From contig CM060833.1 in the NCBI GenBank assembly GCA_030762175.1, positions 72,021,501 to 72,085,500 of the forward strand: DNA of 64,000 bases, read 5' to 3'. Shown piece after piece: positions 22,763 through 35,670 of the stretch (position 1 is its first letter; each line of letters opens with the position of its first letter). This DNA comes from Metallyticus violacea (lineage: Eukaryota > Arthropoda > Insecta > Mantodea > Metallyticidae). Below the pieces are notes generated by a model, which was not told the origin of the DNA, ran no database searches, and saw only the letters and a list, made by a program, of their open reading frames with translations. Position numbers and translations under genes: made by a program.

Positions 22763-23845
22763 CATAATATTGAACGTAATATATACGATGAATAAGGTCC
22801 TTTTTAACAAAAAAGATTTAATTCATTATATATATGTGCAAAGATTAAAGTGAGTTTCATAAATATTATTTTTAAACCCGTGTAAATGTAAGCATGAAAT
22901 CTCATGTTAGTAAAAATAAGTAACAAAAACTGAACAAAATAATAACATATATTTCCACTGACATACTGTAAATGAATTAGTCGTTTATTTTACCATTGGT
23001 GGTGAATAATGATAAAAAAATTAACAAAAATTTTGTTAATTGTTTGCAAGGGAGGTTTTTTCATGAGGATGAATTAGCTCTCTGTCTTCACAAGCTCTAT
23101 CGGCTAGTTGTCAACAAAAACGTTTTAACTTTTGGAACGTTTTTAATTTTGGAACATGCAGAACATTTTCGAAGGCTACTAACAAAAGACAACGGTAAGC
23201 ACATTTGGTTCTGTGTTCTCATAAATATAGAGGCAGGTTTTAAGGAAATTCAAAATTTAAGATTTAACTGAATTAGGTTTAATTATTTACAATAATATAA
23301 TACATTATTGTAGCCAAGTTTTAGATATATGAATTTTCCTTTATTTTTACAATCTGGGGTTTAGTCCGATTTTACGAGGGATTCCAAAATTGTCCAAAAG
23401 ACAAATTTACCTGCCCTAGAATGTGGTGAACATTTGTTCAGGCTGTGTTTAACTTTGTTACAAAAGTGTGCTCGAGGAGAAGAATAAATATAGTAGATAA
23501 AATCAAACGCATGAACTCGCAAGCAAAATGATTAATGTCACCTCACTTCTACCTCGAAAGTTTAATACTCTGTTATAATATTAAAATTAACATTTTCAAC
23601 GTAGAACTCTAAGTTAAACTTATTCCCCAGTGATATTAGTAAAAGCGAAGGTGTGAATTAAAGCATAAAACTGGCATTCCGTATGTCTAGCAGTTTGTAT
23701 GCTCTTATTATATGAGTATTTTACAAATAAAATAAGTATTAAGGCTGTTTAATATGATTTTATTCTTGCTTATGATGAAATATCGACCTATGAGCTACAA
23801 ACTGTTCAGTTAAACACTGTTATGGGACCCTAAAGAAAGTTTATT
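22762..23845. other. Intergenic sequence, nothing recognised
   Basis: A 91-codon frame at 22996-23271 has no recognised motif. Confidence 0.55.
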
Positions 23846-23922
23846 TATTAAATAATAAATGTTTTAATGCTCAATAAAGCGCATTAAATAATAAATGTTG
23901 AAGGTTCAATGAAGCCTAATTT

Positions 23923-23977
<55 letters not shown>
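23846..23977. repeat. Local duplication plus (TA)n microsatellite
   Basis: ATTAAATAATAAATGTT occurs near 23847 and again at 23883, each followed by a CAAT(A/G)AAGC block, giving a unit of about 36 bp. A TA run of about 52 bp follows at 23926-23977. Confidence 0.85.
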
Positions 23978-23980
<3 letters not shown>

Positions 23981-24714
23981 GATATTTCTAATTTTTATTC
24001 AATTATTTGTGTTTATAGAAATATAAAAATGTAAATAAACTACAGTAATAGCCAAATCAATGCTTATTTGGTTGTTCGTTAATTTTGGGGCAATGAAAAT
24101 GATAGCTGTATTTTAATTTCTTAACAAACTGCTTAATTCGATTTTTTTTGTATTTTCTCACTAAACTAAACTTTTAATTAATTAATTTTATTTCCGGAAT
24201 ATTCACATTAAAATTTCTCTTTAATTCGTTCAGAAGCAATTAATAATGGGGTCGTATATGAGTTCATTATCATATGATGTGTTTAAAACATTGACTGGTC
24301 GCTACAAATCTTCAGAAACAGGAATGAAGTGAAATAGTGTTGTGGAATTTGCCCATTTGCCCAGCATGAGGGAAAATTATGGGAAAAAATCTTCACCAGG
24401 AAATTAGTTTTTAATATTAACGCGTTATCTCGTTAGAAATTAGCTTACTTATATATTTTTTCCGCAATACTTAACCTAAAATTTGAAGACGATAGTTGAA
24501 TGGTAGAGTATTGGCTGTCTGCTCGCAAATTTCCCTTATCTGACTCATTTTTTCAGATGTAAGCTTTATTATTAGGAATAATCAAAGAAAAGTGAATATA
24601 TTTGCTTAGTTTTTATGCCCAAGCATAAAATAATAATGAGAGTATTCAAATGATTAGGCATAACAATTGAAAAATAAAGAAGAATATATCAGTTCATTCA
24701 GTTATCTAATGACC
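23978..24714. other. Intergenic sequence, nothing recognised
   Basis: AT-rich with no visible homology. Confidence 0.6.
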
Positions 24715-24850
24715 CACGCGGAGGCGGGGTACTGCATCGGCCAATAAGCAATCGCTCAATGCCAGTCGTCTACATGAATCACGGCGGGTGGGCGGGCGGA
24801 GTTTATCGAACTACTACGCTATCCTCAGGCTCACAGCACTAATTCAGTAT
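24715..24850. promoter_or_regulatory. GC-rich patch with GC boxes and a CCAAT box
   Basis: Within AT-rich surroundings this patch has GAGGCGGGGT (24721-24730), CCAAT (24741-24745), GGCGGG (24783-24788) and GGGCGGGCGGA (24790-24800). The spacing would fit a TATA-less promoter. No adjoining exon is recognisable on either side, so a regulatory role is inference and a GC-rich repeat fragment is equally possible. Confidence 0.25.
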
Positions 24851-27800
24851 CGCTGAAACACTGAAAGAAGCAACATTTATTTAATCCTGGAATAAAGTTT
24901 GCTAAGAGTATTAAATGGCAAATACTATACCTAATTATTGAACTCTAATTTACGAGTTATCATGTTATCATGTAAATAATTAAGAAGAGAAATGCCCAAT
25001 TTTATAAGTTGTTTTCAAAATGTGTAGATAATGAATTCAAGAAGTTCAAGATACTCCTTGCATGATATGGAAGAGTTCATAAATTTTAACTTTAGAATTT
25101 ATTAGAATGTCACTATAGTGCTTCTATCTCCTGTTTTCCCTCTCTTCTCGCCCCACGTCCGTCATCAGATAATTGGATAACTCAAGATATACTACTATAT
25201 TTCATGGACTACCTACCATAAATAAAATTAGTTTATAAATAAAATAAATACACTAAACCTTTATTTCTTATATACAAATACTATGTACTGCCAAAATACA
25301 AAAGTAAAAGTCTTGTTTCACTATAGATATCTGACTGTAATCTATGTTTCAAAGTTACTGAATATGCCAATTTTATTTTTAAATTGTTTAATGTTATATT
25401 TTACAATTAAATTAAGTAATATTTATAATTGTTCATGTTTTAAATTTGAGATAGGCAATGCTCTTATAAATAGACACTTGTCTTAATGTGTGTATAATTT
25501 TCTTATTTATGTCACAAACGTATTATCTGTTATAAGGTACTGTGGATTTTTTTAAAACATCTCTGCTGTTTCAACTCTTTTTGCTTCGAAACATTATATA
25601 TAAACATTGTAGTATTTGAAAATATTATTTATGTCTTATTTGACTTGTGCTAATAATTTTAAATTTTGATTGTATACTGCGTTTATGACGCCCTGGCTTA
25701 AGAGCTGTTAATTTAAATATAATGCAATTATATTACTTCCACTTATTAGTTGTTAAAACAACCAGATCCTGAAAATCCAATTTGTATCTATTCAAACTGA
25801 AACTGTCGTGGGTTCAGTCATGACATATGTGCATTTGTGTGCGTATTTATGTACATAGGGTGATAACACAGAAAATATGATTTGATTTTGATTTGTTATG
25901 TTAATATTATTCTGTCCTTACATTTTGTTTATTTGTTTGTGATTACTGCGGATTATATTTTGTCCTCTATACGGCATATTTCAAGTTTACCAAATACTGA
26001 TTTAACAATTGTTATTTAGACAATAAAGACATTAAATTGCTAGTAATCACAACTGAAATTAAGGAAATTAAGAACGGGGTTTATTTCATATATTATTTAG
26101 AAACTATATCACTGTTCTTTACGACCGGATTATACTATCAACTTTTGCACCATTTAAATTCTGTTGCCTCAAGGATAATGAATGTTTACATGTGTGCAAT
26201 CAAATGCTCCCAGAACACAAGAAAAATGGTACAGTGATAGAAGTTATTCTGTAATTTATGGGAATTCTTATAAATGAGGAAATGCTACGTTCTTTCCTAA
26301 TTTTGATGCAATTTCTGCTGAAGTCTTTCTAATAATCCTGAAAACAGTAGCTTTTGAAATATCGACATTGTTCTGAACCAGTGGCATAAAACCTTTACGT
26401 AACCAATGGAAGAAAGAGAGAGCGTCATGATTCTGTTTGGTGTATTTGTCTTATATTTCATTTGAGACATTATTATGTATCTATGTAAAAAAATTGCTCT
26501 TCGGTTCAAAAATGTCAGTTATTGCATCTTACAAGTTCTTCCTCTGTTACGAGTGACTTAATAAATCCACATATCGATTTTTATTCCTCTAAACCAGATT
26601 TACTACCACCATTTTCCAACTGTTAACATTGTTAGACTTTTAACACAAGAGAAAGGCGATGCTAACTCAAACACAGGTTTAACATATTGTTAAAGTTAAC
26701 GTTGGTTGATGAATAAAATGTTTTTATTAATTAGACTATTAAATCAGTTTAACAGCTTGTTAACTTCTAGCTCTGTTGATGAAACTGGCCATTAGTGCTA
26801 TAAATGTTATAACATTCCACTGTTACCAACTTTGGTTTAATACAGCATGAGCTGATTGTTATTGTAGTTAAACAAATACAAAATACATGTTAGTGATACA
26901 GTAACAGCTATTACACATGTCCAGGTGTATACTATAGTTTCTTTTATTGCGAGAAAACTACATTTTAAACAGTATAATGTTTTTCGTATAATATATAAAA
27001 ATAGTTCATAATTACAATTATATTTTGATTTTAATTTTACTTCACCAAAATACATTTAAAAATACAAATTACGCCACTACGATATTAACGGTATCCAAAC
27101 ATTTACATAATGTTTCTTCCATTCTCCTTTTATTGAAAAATACGCTAGTTATTTCTTTGAAACAGAAGTGTTAAAATGTATTTTAAATTGCGTCCAGTCT
27201 TGTTTCGCAAACATTCTACCCACAAAATTAATGCACTTTAACACTTTTATCATAAATATATTTTATTTTTGGAAAATAATACTTGGGAAAAATAAAATTG
27301 CTAATCAAAGAAATATTTTTTTTATATATAAAGCAATCCTATATTGCAATTTCATAATACTTAAATTCTGAATTGAATATTCTTAAATGCTGCATACTAA
27401 TAGCGAATTGTATACATTGCTGTACCAGCTTTTACAATAATTCGTTGTTAATACTATTCAATATGATCTTTTATAAATGTTTAATTTTTAAGTTAGCAAT
27501 TGTAATGAAATTTCACTATGAATGTCCCGTAATAATAAATATTTCCATTACAAATCGATATTACTTAACTTTATTAAAATTATTTTACATTATGGTCATT
27601 AATACAATACAGTAACATTATTTTAGGGTTTCAAAAATATTTATTTAAGTAATATTTACATAAGAAACATTTAGAGATGTTTATGTTATGATTTTGTGCA
27701 CTTAAGTGATTGTTTGAGTTATTTTGATGTAAAATGTGCCAAGTAAAGTTCTATTGTGCTGAAAAATGCATAGCAACAAATTTCAAGGATAGTTGATACA

Positions 27801-28252
27801 GGAACAAGCATAAATTTATCATTTTAGCTAGAACCACGTTGTAGAAAGTTTAAAAAGTCAAATAGAATATGACAACATATTCTTAAAAACTACTAAATGT
27901 ACAACAGAGGAAACCCCAAAATATGAACCCGTTGGTGTTGCACTTTAATATTTATATTTACATTTCATAACGGCGGCGGTCTAAGGGAATATTTTGCTTG
28001 TTTTCAGTTATGCTTGTTATTCTGGTTTAATTACGAAATGGCAGCTTAGTTTGATGAACATTCAAACCTTGCCTTTTGGATTTACCATAAACATACAAAA
28101 AGCCTTGCTCTATATTTTCAATGCTGTACCTTTAATTATCGTATTGTTTGTGCTGTATTGGTATTAGAATAAAAACATTTGCATTGCGCCAGTAAACACG
28201 CCGTGATATCACTGACTACGTTAATAGAAAGTTTGTCTATTACTTAGTTCCT
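24851..28252. other. Long AT-rich interval, nothing recognised
   Basis: These 3.4 kb show no transposon protein, tRNA-like head or simple repeat of note. All frames are short and low in information. It could be intronic or intergenic. Confidence 0.6.
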
Positions 28253-28580
28253 CATACATACATACATACATACATACATACATACATACATACATACATA
28301 CATACATACATACATACATACATACATACATACATACATACATACATACATACATACATACATACATACATACATACATACATACATACATACATACATA
28401 CATACATACATACATACATACATACATACATACATACATACATACATACATACATACATACATACATACATACATACATACATACATACATACATACATA
28501 CATACATACATACATACATACATACATACATACATACATACATACATACATACATACATACATACATACATACATACATA
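28253..28580. repeat. Perfect (CATA)82 microsatellite
   Basis: 328 bp of uninterrupted CATA. The minus strand reads TATG repeats, open in all three frames as Met-Tyr-Val-Cys repeats. These long frames are artefacts of a stop-free 4-bp unit. Confidence 0.99.
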
Positions 28581-28737
28581 CCCTCTTCAATGGTAAGGCT
28601 TCCTACAAAAAATATCCTAAAATAAATGAATACCTATTAATAGTACTAACGGCAAACTGTAAAAATAAAAGATTTTGTATTTGAAAGCTTCTTGTTTAAT
28701 TCTGCATATTTCCTATGAAGAGCTTTTTTAAGATTTT

Positions 28738-28999
28738 GTTTTAACACCCGTTTTTACTTCTGAGGCATTACAGACGGTGGACACTGGTGATACATGAGAT
28801 GAAATGATAAACTACGAAGATTTCTTTTTGTAAGGGAGCGTTTCAGACCTAAGTTTAGGGTACCTACCCGGCATTTGTCACTTATGAGAAATGAAAAAAT
28901 CCTGGAAAAAACCTGAGTCAGGGAGGACGACCCTGATGGGAATCGAACCCCAGACCTCCCGTTTACGTTCGCGCCTTAACGATCTCGGGTTAACTGTTG
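28738..28999 (-). mobile_element. SINE-2 copy
   Basis: The left end AACACCCGTTTTTACT is the SINE-2 3' motif in reverse. CCTAAGTTTAGGGTACC, GGAGGACGACCCTGA and a B-box-bearing GGAATCGAACCCCAGACC follow, and the right end carries the A-box region CGCGCCTTAACGATCTCGG. The head ends near GTTGCG at about 28999. The B box is the best preserved of this family here. No clear duplication was seen. Confidence 0.9.
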
Positions 29000-30345
29000 C
29001 GTGGTCTACATTATTTTTTTCTAATATCTAGAGAACTTTTCATTCTGTACTTCCTACAATTAAAGTTTTGCAGTATATTTAAGTAATTTTCTGAATAAAA
29101 AAATTCAGAACAGCTGATTCTGATTCACAACAGTTACCTCGAATGGTAAACTTGATTATACTGAAAGCACAGTAGCACCAAAATAATCTTATTAAAGCCA
29201 TAAAGCTTAGCTGATCATCAGATATAAGGGAGAAACCATTTGATTTTTGCGCATAACAAACTAATCAAAGTGGTGTTGTAAAACGAGTCAAATTGTGCCC
29301 ATGGAACGAGGAAATTTCAAACGGAGGCTTGGCGTAATAGTTACAAAACGCTGTGATAAAACAAACGATTGCCTTGCGTGACCAAATAGCTTACAGCGCT
29401 ACTTGTGGAATGAAGCCTTATGCAAAGGTCTTAGTGCACTTCAAGCCCTTTGGCTTTTCTCTCATGAAATATTAAATATTTTAAAACATTGCCTCGGTGG
29501 ATTTATGCAGCGAAAGTTCTGAGACCCCGAAGTGCCAATAACAGCTACAAAATATACTGAGTGTTTTATTTATATTTTAATAAATGTTTAATACAGTATC
29601 TTGAATTTTAAGGTTGCCATGGAGGCAAGATAAATCAATTGCAACTTTTGAAACTGCATTAGAGACAGGGTCAACAGCACAGTTTACACACTATAAGACT
29701 TGCGAGCTGTATAAATTATTTTTATCCCTCGATAACACTAACAATGTTCATTATACTGCTGAAAGGTAGTGCAAGATATTTCCACATAGTTCAGAGCAGG
29801 AATGGCCGCTGCGAGTCATATCCGAGACTATGCCCGCAAAACCAGCAGCGAAAGAGTACGTTATCGATGGATGACGATATGTTATGATGGCTCTGAAGTG
29901 CTGTCATAAATGAAGCAATGTGGAATGTATACCTCTAGTATGACTCGGTGTTCCACTACCCCTTGTTAAGAGTCACAAATCCCCACCATCAGACTTAACA
30001 TTTCTATCAATTGAATGAATTTTGCTATCCTGTGCAATCTGGATGTTAGCTATCTGCAATCTTAGCATCCAGTTGATTTAAAGATATTCAGCAACATATA
30101 GCAAAAGAAGCATACAGAATAATATCATGCCCAATGTTTCAAATGTTTAAAATGTTATTTTCTTCCAATATACTAAAGGTAGTAATGTAAGATGTTTCTG
30201 TTGATGAATTACACGCTGTTAATGTATGTACAACTAAATAAATTATTCAAAAAATACAGTTTTAATAAAAAAAACACATTTAGAAAAATTAAAAATATTT
30301 TTGTAATTTTTAATATATTGTCACCATAAAATAATTAAGCTTTAT
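29000..30345. other. Intergenic sequence, nothing recognised
   Basis: No gene or repeat homology is apparent. Confidence 0.55.
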
Positions 30346-30600
30346 AAACACCGCCACCGGTGACCGAGGTCCTTAAAGAACCTTGGCCTTCCACAGCGAC
30401 CGCTGCATCCTCTATCTCCGTCTTGCAACATCAATAATAGAGCGCAGTATTGTAGGGGAAGAAAACAGGTAGCTTCCCAGATGTCCTCATGAGGCTGGGG
30501 AACCCTGTTCCAGATCTCCCTAACCGAGACCTCCCATAAGAAGCTAGTAAAGCTAACTACTGGATCAAGGAAGCAGTCATTTGCATTCACACTTTGATTG
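30346..30600 (+). repeat. SINE-2-like head joined to unrelated sequence
   Basis: ACCGCCACCGGTGACCGAGG then TCCTTAA (30349-30376) matches the first 27 bp or so of SINE-2. What follows (CCTTGGCCTTCCACAGCG onward, to about 30590) does not match the SINE-2 body. It is either a head with a different body or a 3'-deleted copy beside other sequence. The 87-codon antisense frame is unrecognised. Confidence 0.4.
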
Positions 30601-31434
30601 ACCAATTCTCATGCACACAAATAAACTTATTATTGCGAAATGACTTTTACAAAAGAGAAACAGTTTTGAAACTTTGGCTCTCTTTTACCTCTACTTGTAA
30701 CCTCGTTCGCGTCTGAAATCTGTTCCTATTCAATTGAAAAAAGTCAGCAATCGCAGGAAGCCAAATTGGGGTTGAAGTAAATGGCAAATTTGGATGGCGT
30801 GATGTTTCGACCCCACCCTCTCCCCACCTCAAAGAACTGAACGAAACGCGTAGAATGGGCTGACGTGTTTTTTGTGAACTGTATGGTTACGTGTCATAAG
30901 TTCGTCTCGCTTCCAATTGAGTAGCCCTATTGACACAAGCTAAATATCGCTTGGATTAGCTGTCACGTTACACAAAATCCGTTCTCATATTGTTCGGCTG
31001 AAACCCAATCAACGACATTTTGATAACTAGAACTGGAAAAAATATCAATCTAAACACATTACCATTGTCATTACGTCGCGAGCTATGTAATGCAAGTGGT
31101 GAACACATTCGCTTTCCAAAAAAAGTACGCTAAAGTGGGAAGTTGAATTTTTTTATTTAAACGTAATGTGCTAATTTATTTTTCACACGAGTACACTTTG
31201 TATATCTAAACACAGTTTGTTTACACATTTGTCCATCCCGTAATAGCCTTCTATTAACGTTTATCATATAAACATGAAAAACCTATAGTTCAAGATACAT
31301 TTTATCTACAGGTCAGTAATTCTCAATGGGAATGACAGCAATCCTGCAGGTCAACCTTAACACTTTCAACGATTTACACATTTGTTTATTCTGGCAGAGC
31401 TATAGTCATTAGGGCTTTTCTTTCGCTCCATCAA
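30601..31434. other. Intergenic sequence, nothing recognised
   Basis: No recognised feature. Confidence 0.55.
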
Positions 31435-31435
31435 T

Positions 31436-31455
31436 ATAATAATAATAATAATAAC

Positions 31456-31507
<52 letters not shown>
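31436..31507. repeat. (AAT)n microsatellite
   Basis: About 24 units of ATA/AAT with one ACA interruption. Confidence 0.95.
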
Positions 31508-31509
<2 letters not shown>

Positions 31510-32278
31510 AAGTTCAGTTATAACCTAAAGAGTAACAAGAACAACACTCGTACGTGTTAATATCTAAAAATGACAATGAAAAATATTAACATATAGTGAT
31601 CCATACAAGTATCGACCATGTATGCGGTATGTACTCTCTGAATATAGGCATGCAAGGCAGTTACAAGGCAGTTGGTGATAATTACCGCGTAAGAAGGTTC
31701 ATAAACTGCAAAGTTTGATTTGGATCTTTAAGTGTTTTCTATTACTCACCTAACATTTATTTATGATTCATGTGTTCTGACAGAATCAATTCTTAGAGTT
31801 CGATGGCTTGCATTTTAATTCTGGAGTGAATATAAATTAATTAACACATTCACTAAGAATTCATAATTTATATCTATGAGAAGACTGCGCCCATATCTGT
31901 ATAGCAGTATCAGAGTTTGATTTATATAAGCATATATAGCATGAAAAGAAACTTAAAATATTCCTTCCAAGTATTATTCCTTTAAGCATTATCAGCATTC
32001 TGAACGGTTTCAGAAAAATTCTCATTTTGTGTTTAAATTTTAACGCCTGTTTTCATGAAACTATTTTAAACTTTTGTAATATATTACACACTGTAGTTTA
32101 GAGTAATCTGCATAATCATATGTTAGTATTAGATTAGTTATAAAGTGCGCAAAGCTCGATTCATAACCTAAAATGCACAGATCAGTTTCGAAATGATAAG
32201 TGTGGAAACGGGAAACATTGCAGCCAAAAGCGTTTGATCGAAACAAAGCCCAAACTAGGGAAAATGAAAAATAATTCT
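31508..32278. other. Intergenic sequence, nothing recognised
   Basis: AT-rich; nothing supported. Confidence 0.6.
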
Positions 32279-32440
32279 TTTCATTCATTCATTCATTCAT
32301 TCATTCATTCATTCATTCATTCATTCGTTCGTTCGTTCGTTCGTTCGTTCATTCATTCATTCATTCATTTTTCTTTCGTTATTTTCTTCTTTCATTCGTT
32401 TATTCGTTCGTTCATTCGTTCATTCATTCATTCATTCATT
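32279..32440. repeat. Compound (TTCA)n/(TTCG)n microsatellite
   Basis: TTCA units switch to a block of TTCG units, back to TTCA, then after a short interruption a second mixed TTCG/TTCA block at 32396-32439. The switch looks like a CA-to-CG point change spread by slippage. Confidence 0.97.
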
Positions 32441-32545
32441 TTTTTCGCTGGTTACCAAGTATGCTAACAGTTTTGTGTTCTTAACTACCATTTACGATTT
32501 ACATGATTTAATAAAAGAACTTGTGTAATTTAAAGTAAACATTAG

Positions 32546-32876
32546 AGCAGCTTTTGGCAAATATGGTTCGAGACCCCTAAGGGGGTCGCTGGGTTCTATC
32601 TGGAGGATCGCAATGGAAAGTACTTTTATTTAAGAACTTATGTATTTTCCCGTCAGTGCTTATTAAGTATGTGTGACTGACTGTTACATTATGAATATTT
32701 TATCAGCAGTAGCACAACAATGACTATTGTGATTTAATACATGTCACATTGTTGAAGCGTACGCGCAAACTTGCAAATTAATATTGTTAAGCAGCGAAGT
32801 GAGTGGAGGGGTCGCCATTAATTTCATTCTCGAAAAGGGGGCTGTGCATGCAAGAAGTTAGGGATCTGCTTTATAA
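32546..32876. mobile_element. Possible hAT-type non-autonomous element, decayed
   Basis: The left side (GGTTCGAGACCCCTAAGGGG then GTCGCTGGGTTC) and the right side (GGAGGGGTCGCC and GGGGGCTGTGCATGCAAGAA, then GTTAGGGATCTGC) resemble the end sequences of Charlie-like hAT elements (GACCCC...GGGGTCGC and ...GGGATC.GCT). Terminal repeats are poorly matched and I cannot find an 8-bp duplication. Confidence 0.25.
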
Positions 32877-33065
32877 GAGTGCAAGATCATCCTGCTGTTT
32901 TAATTTCTTTTAAATTTTATTTTCATTTCTTTGTGTAATTGCTGTGGCTACCTAAACCAGAAATGTTCAAATTAAATTTAGTAAAATAATGTAGTATTTT
33001 ACATAAAATATCTCAACAGTTATCAGACAAAATGATTGTTAATAATTTCTTTAATTACTTTTAAA

Positions 33066-33660
33066 AGAGTGTAATGTGTGTGATTGATTTGTTTATGGAC
33101 ATCTCAGGTCATCAGCGTCCCATTCAACTCAGGGCGTGAAACGGCCGACAAATTTTGCTCAGAGGCCTCTCTTTCAGGTTTGAGGTTCTTTTTCTTTTTC
33201 TTTTTTTTTTTTTTTTGATTGATTTATTTAAGGACGCTCTTTAACAGCTCAGGTCATGAGCGTCCCATTCAACTCAGGGCGTGAAACGGCCGACAAATTT
33301 TGCTCAGAGGCCTCTCTTTCAGGCTTGAGGTTCTTTTTCGTGCCGCAAATGTACGACACGGGACCCACGGCTTTACTTCCCTTCCGAAGGAAGCCATACT
33401 TAGGATTTTTACGCCCGAAAAAATCCATCGGTCCTGGCCGGGTTCGAACCCGCGTTTTGGGTATAGGAGGCAAGTATGGTAACCACTACACCACCAGGAC
33501 CGACGAGGTTCTTTTTCGTGCCGTAAATGTACGACACGGGACCCACGGCTTTACTTCCCTTCCGAAGGAAGCCATACTTAGGATTTTTACGCCCCGAAAA
33601 AATCCATCGGTCCTGGCCGGGTTCGAACCCGCGATCTTGGGTGTAGGAAAGAGTGTAATG
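33066..33660 (-). mobile_element. Outer SINE-1 copy, 5'-truncated, 13-bp TSD, split by a second SINE-1
   Basis: AAAGAGTGTAATG at 33066-33078 and 33648-33660 flanks the element (33079-33647). On the minus strand it starts within the head (CCTACACCCAAGATCGCGGG), keeps the B box GGTTCGAACCC, and runs to its 3' end at the left. A complete second SINE-1 interrupts it at the AAAGAACCTC site. When the inner element and one 13-bp repeat are removed in thought, the outer body is continuous. The A box is missing by 5' truncation. Confidence 0.93.
33182..33517 (-). mobile_element. Inner full-length SINE-1 inserted in the outer SINE-1
   Basis: GAGGTTCTTTTTC at 33182-33194 and 33505-33517 is a perfect 13-bp duplication of outer SINE-1 sequence. 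The inner element spans 33195-33504 on the minus strand. Its head is at the right (CGGTCCTGGTGGTGTAGTGG, B box GGTTCGAACCC), with a complete body, then an AATCAAT tail and a long A-rich tail (T-rich at 33195-33216 on the plus strand). The long A tail and little divergence suggest it is among the youngest insertions here. Confidence 0.96.
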
Positions 33661-34126
33661 AAAAATTAGACTTTTTGTTACTTTCTATAATAACTTTGTG
33701 TCACCTAACTGCAATAGTAATTCCCAATGTTGTATTTTAATCTTTCAAACAAGTGGAGTTAATCTTTGTAAATATTTTTCTATAAAGAAATTCATTTTTA
33801 AAAATTTACCCTTAATATTACTTCTATAACCTTTGGGAATTAACGCATTACGCTTCCTTCCAACCTTTTAGCATCTTGATTGAATTCCATCATGCCAACC
33901 AGTGGATGTAGATTTAGAAAAGTAAATATAATACGAATCCATTGTGCACTATTAAAAGGAGAAACGCAAAATTGACACCATCACAGTAACAAGGTTGCAG
34001 GCACAACCATTTGTTATTTTTAGTTTTGGGTCTAATCTAAGACACATATTGGAATATCTCTAATCGGCTTCCGTCAGAGTATCTAATATTATCTAATATT
34101 ATTGTAGTTATTCGATATATATCCAA

Positions 34127-34168
<42 letters not shown>

Positions 34169-35524
34169 TTCTTTGCCTTTATACATTGATAATATGAAGT
34201 GTTAAATAAATAAATATGTATTTACTTTTTACAGGGATAACGAAAATGTGTACAGATGATATTGAGCAGTTTCCTATAGCCTTTCCTAAAACGTGTAAGT
34301 AATTTAATTCTTGTAAATTTGTTTCCTGAAATAATGGGAAAAGGCTTATTTTTTGTTGCCTTGGATCAAAGCACCCGTTCGCCATATACAAAATGACCGC
34401 GCGAGTAGTTAGTATTGTATAGCAGCTGTATTTTATTTAGTATGTTTTTTTTAAACGTTAAGGAAAACATTCTTTATTTCTAAATGTATTTTAGTAACTA
34501 TAACTGCCATTATAAAAATACAAATTATGTAGTTTCTTTTTACAAATTTAAAATTACTTTAATCATAGTATACAACATGATAATAAATTGCTGACATCTC
34601 TTCAAAACATGGAGGACATTTAACAAACCAGTCACGCAATAGTCTTCATCTAATAGGCTTATGTAAGATGTTTATGGTTTTGACAGCACCACTTATTTCT
34701 CGGATGTCGAATGAATGACTAGGGTGGAAATGACGTCAGCACAGAAAATGTCACCCATATCAACGATTCACTTTTCAATCAAAACTGCGACTCAAACTCA
34801 CAATGCAGAAGACTACCTTACATAAGCTAGGTTAAATAATAGCAAAATTTATAAACAATTTTCATAAGAAAGCGTACACATAAACCTTTAAGAAAATAAT
34901 ATTTTCATTGTTGAAATTGTACAGAAATAATACAGGTCTGTGCTGTGCAACCTTTTTAGCTACCGTAAATATGAAATAAACATTTTGTAAAGAGGATTAT
35001 TTGGAAATATTGGAACACTTGACAAATTAAACTGGTCCTAAATAAACAGCATTCAATGTGTGTTATTCCTTAAAATCACGAAGTCGTTTTGAAGTTTACG
35101 TGCTCTAATTTCAGTGCAGATGCACATTTAAACATACTCGTATATCTGACTTTACCCAGCCCATGTTGCCTTATACTCCTCCGCATAATCAAACTTAAAT
35201 TATCATGCAAAACCGTGGGTCCTCTTGGGAAATCAGCTCTGATTAAAGAAAAAATATTTACGTGTGTACTTGTGGGAGTTTTTTACGTCGAGAAAGTATT
35301 TTTATAAAGGATATTTTAATAGACGTCTAAGATATTTTCTGACTTAAATGTCATTTAAGCAAACGTTCTAGAGAATTAAATATTGAACTTTCCTTGTAGA
35401 CATAAAAGTATATTAATCGATACTGAAATTAAATTATTATAGGATGTTTTAGGAACTATATGTGCAAAGTAGAAATTAAAAACTGTAATATTGGACACAT
35501 AGAACACTGAACTAATACGTTTTG
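33661..35524. other. Intergenic sequence with one TA microsatellite
   Basis: A TA run lies at 34132-34163 and a TGACGTCA palindrome at 34731-34738. No gene or transposon homology was seen. Confidence 0.55.
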
Positions 35525-35534
35525 TAATAATAAC

Positions 35535-35600
<66 letters not shown>
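35525..35600. repeat. (AAT)n microsatellite
   Basis: About 25 units of TAA/AAT, with one early ACA interruption. Confidence 0.96.
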
Positions 35601-35602
<2 letters not shown>

Positions 35603-35670
35603 GTGTTCATTGAAACACAAAGGTCACATAATTTTTATATATCTACACAGGGTATAAAATATTTGTGATC

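Noticed and set aside
28253..28580. A CRISPR or satellite array
   Set aside because: There are no spacers and the unit is 4 bp; it is a simple microsatellite.
28221..28590. Three overlapping minus-strand open frames of 111-116 codons with Met-Tyr-Val-Cys repeats
   Set aside because: They are the three frames of a perfect CATA microsatellite, not genes.
33249..33669. Open frames of 60-137 codons on both strands
   Set aside because: They are SINE-1 sequence. The same peptides recur in the copies near 7.9, 10.7 and 62.3 kb, so they are repeat-derived.
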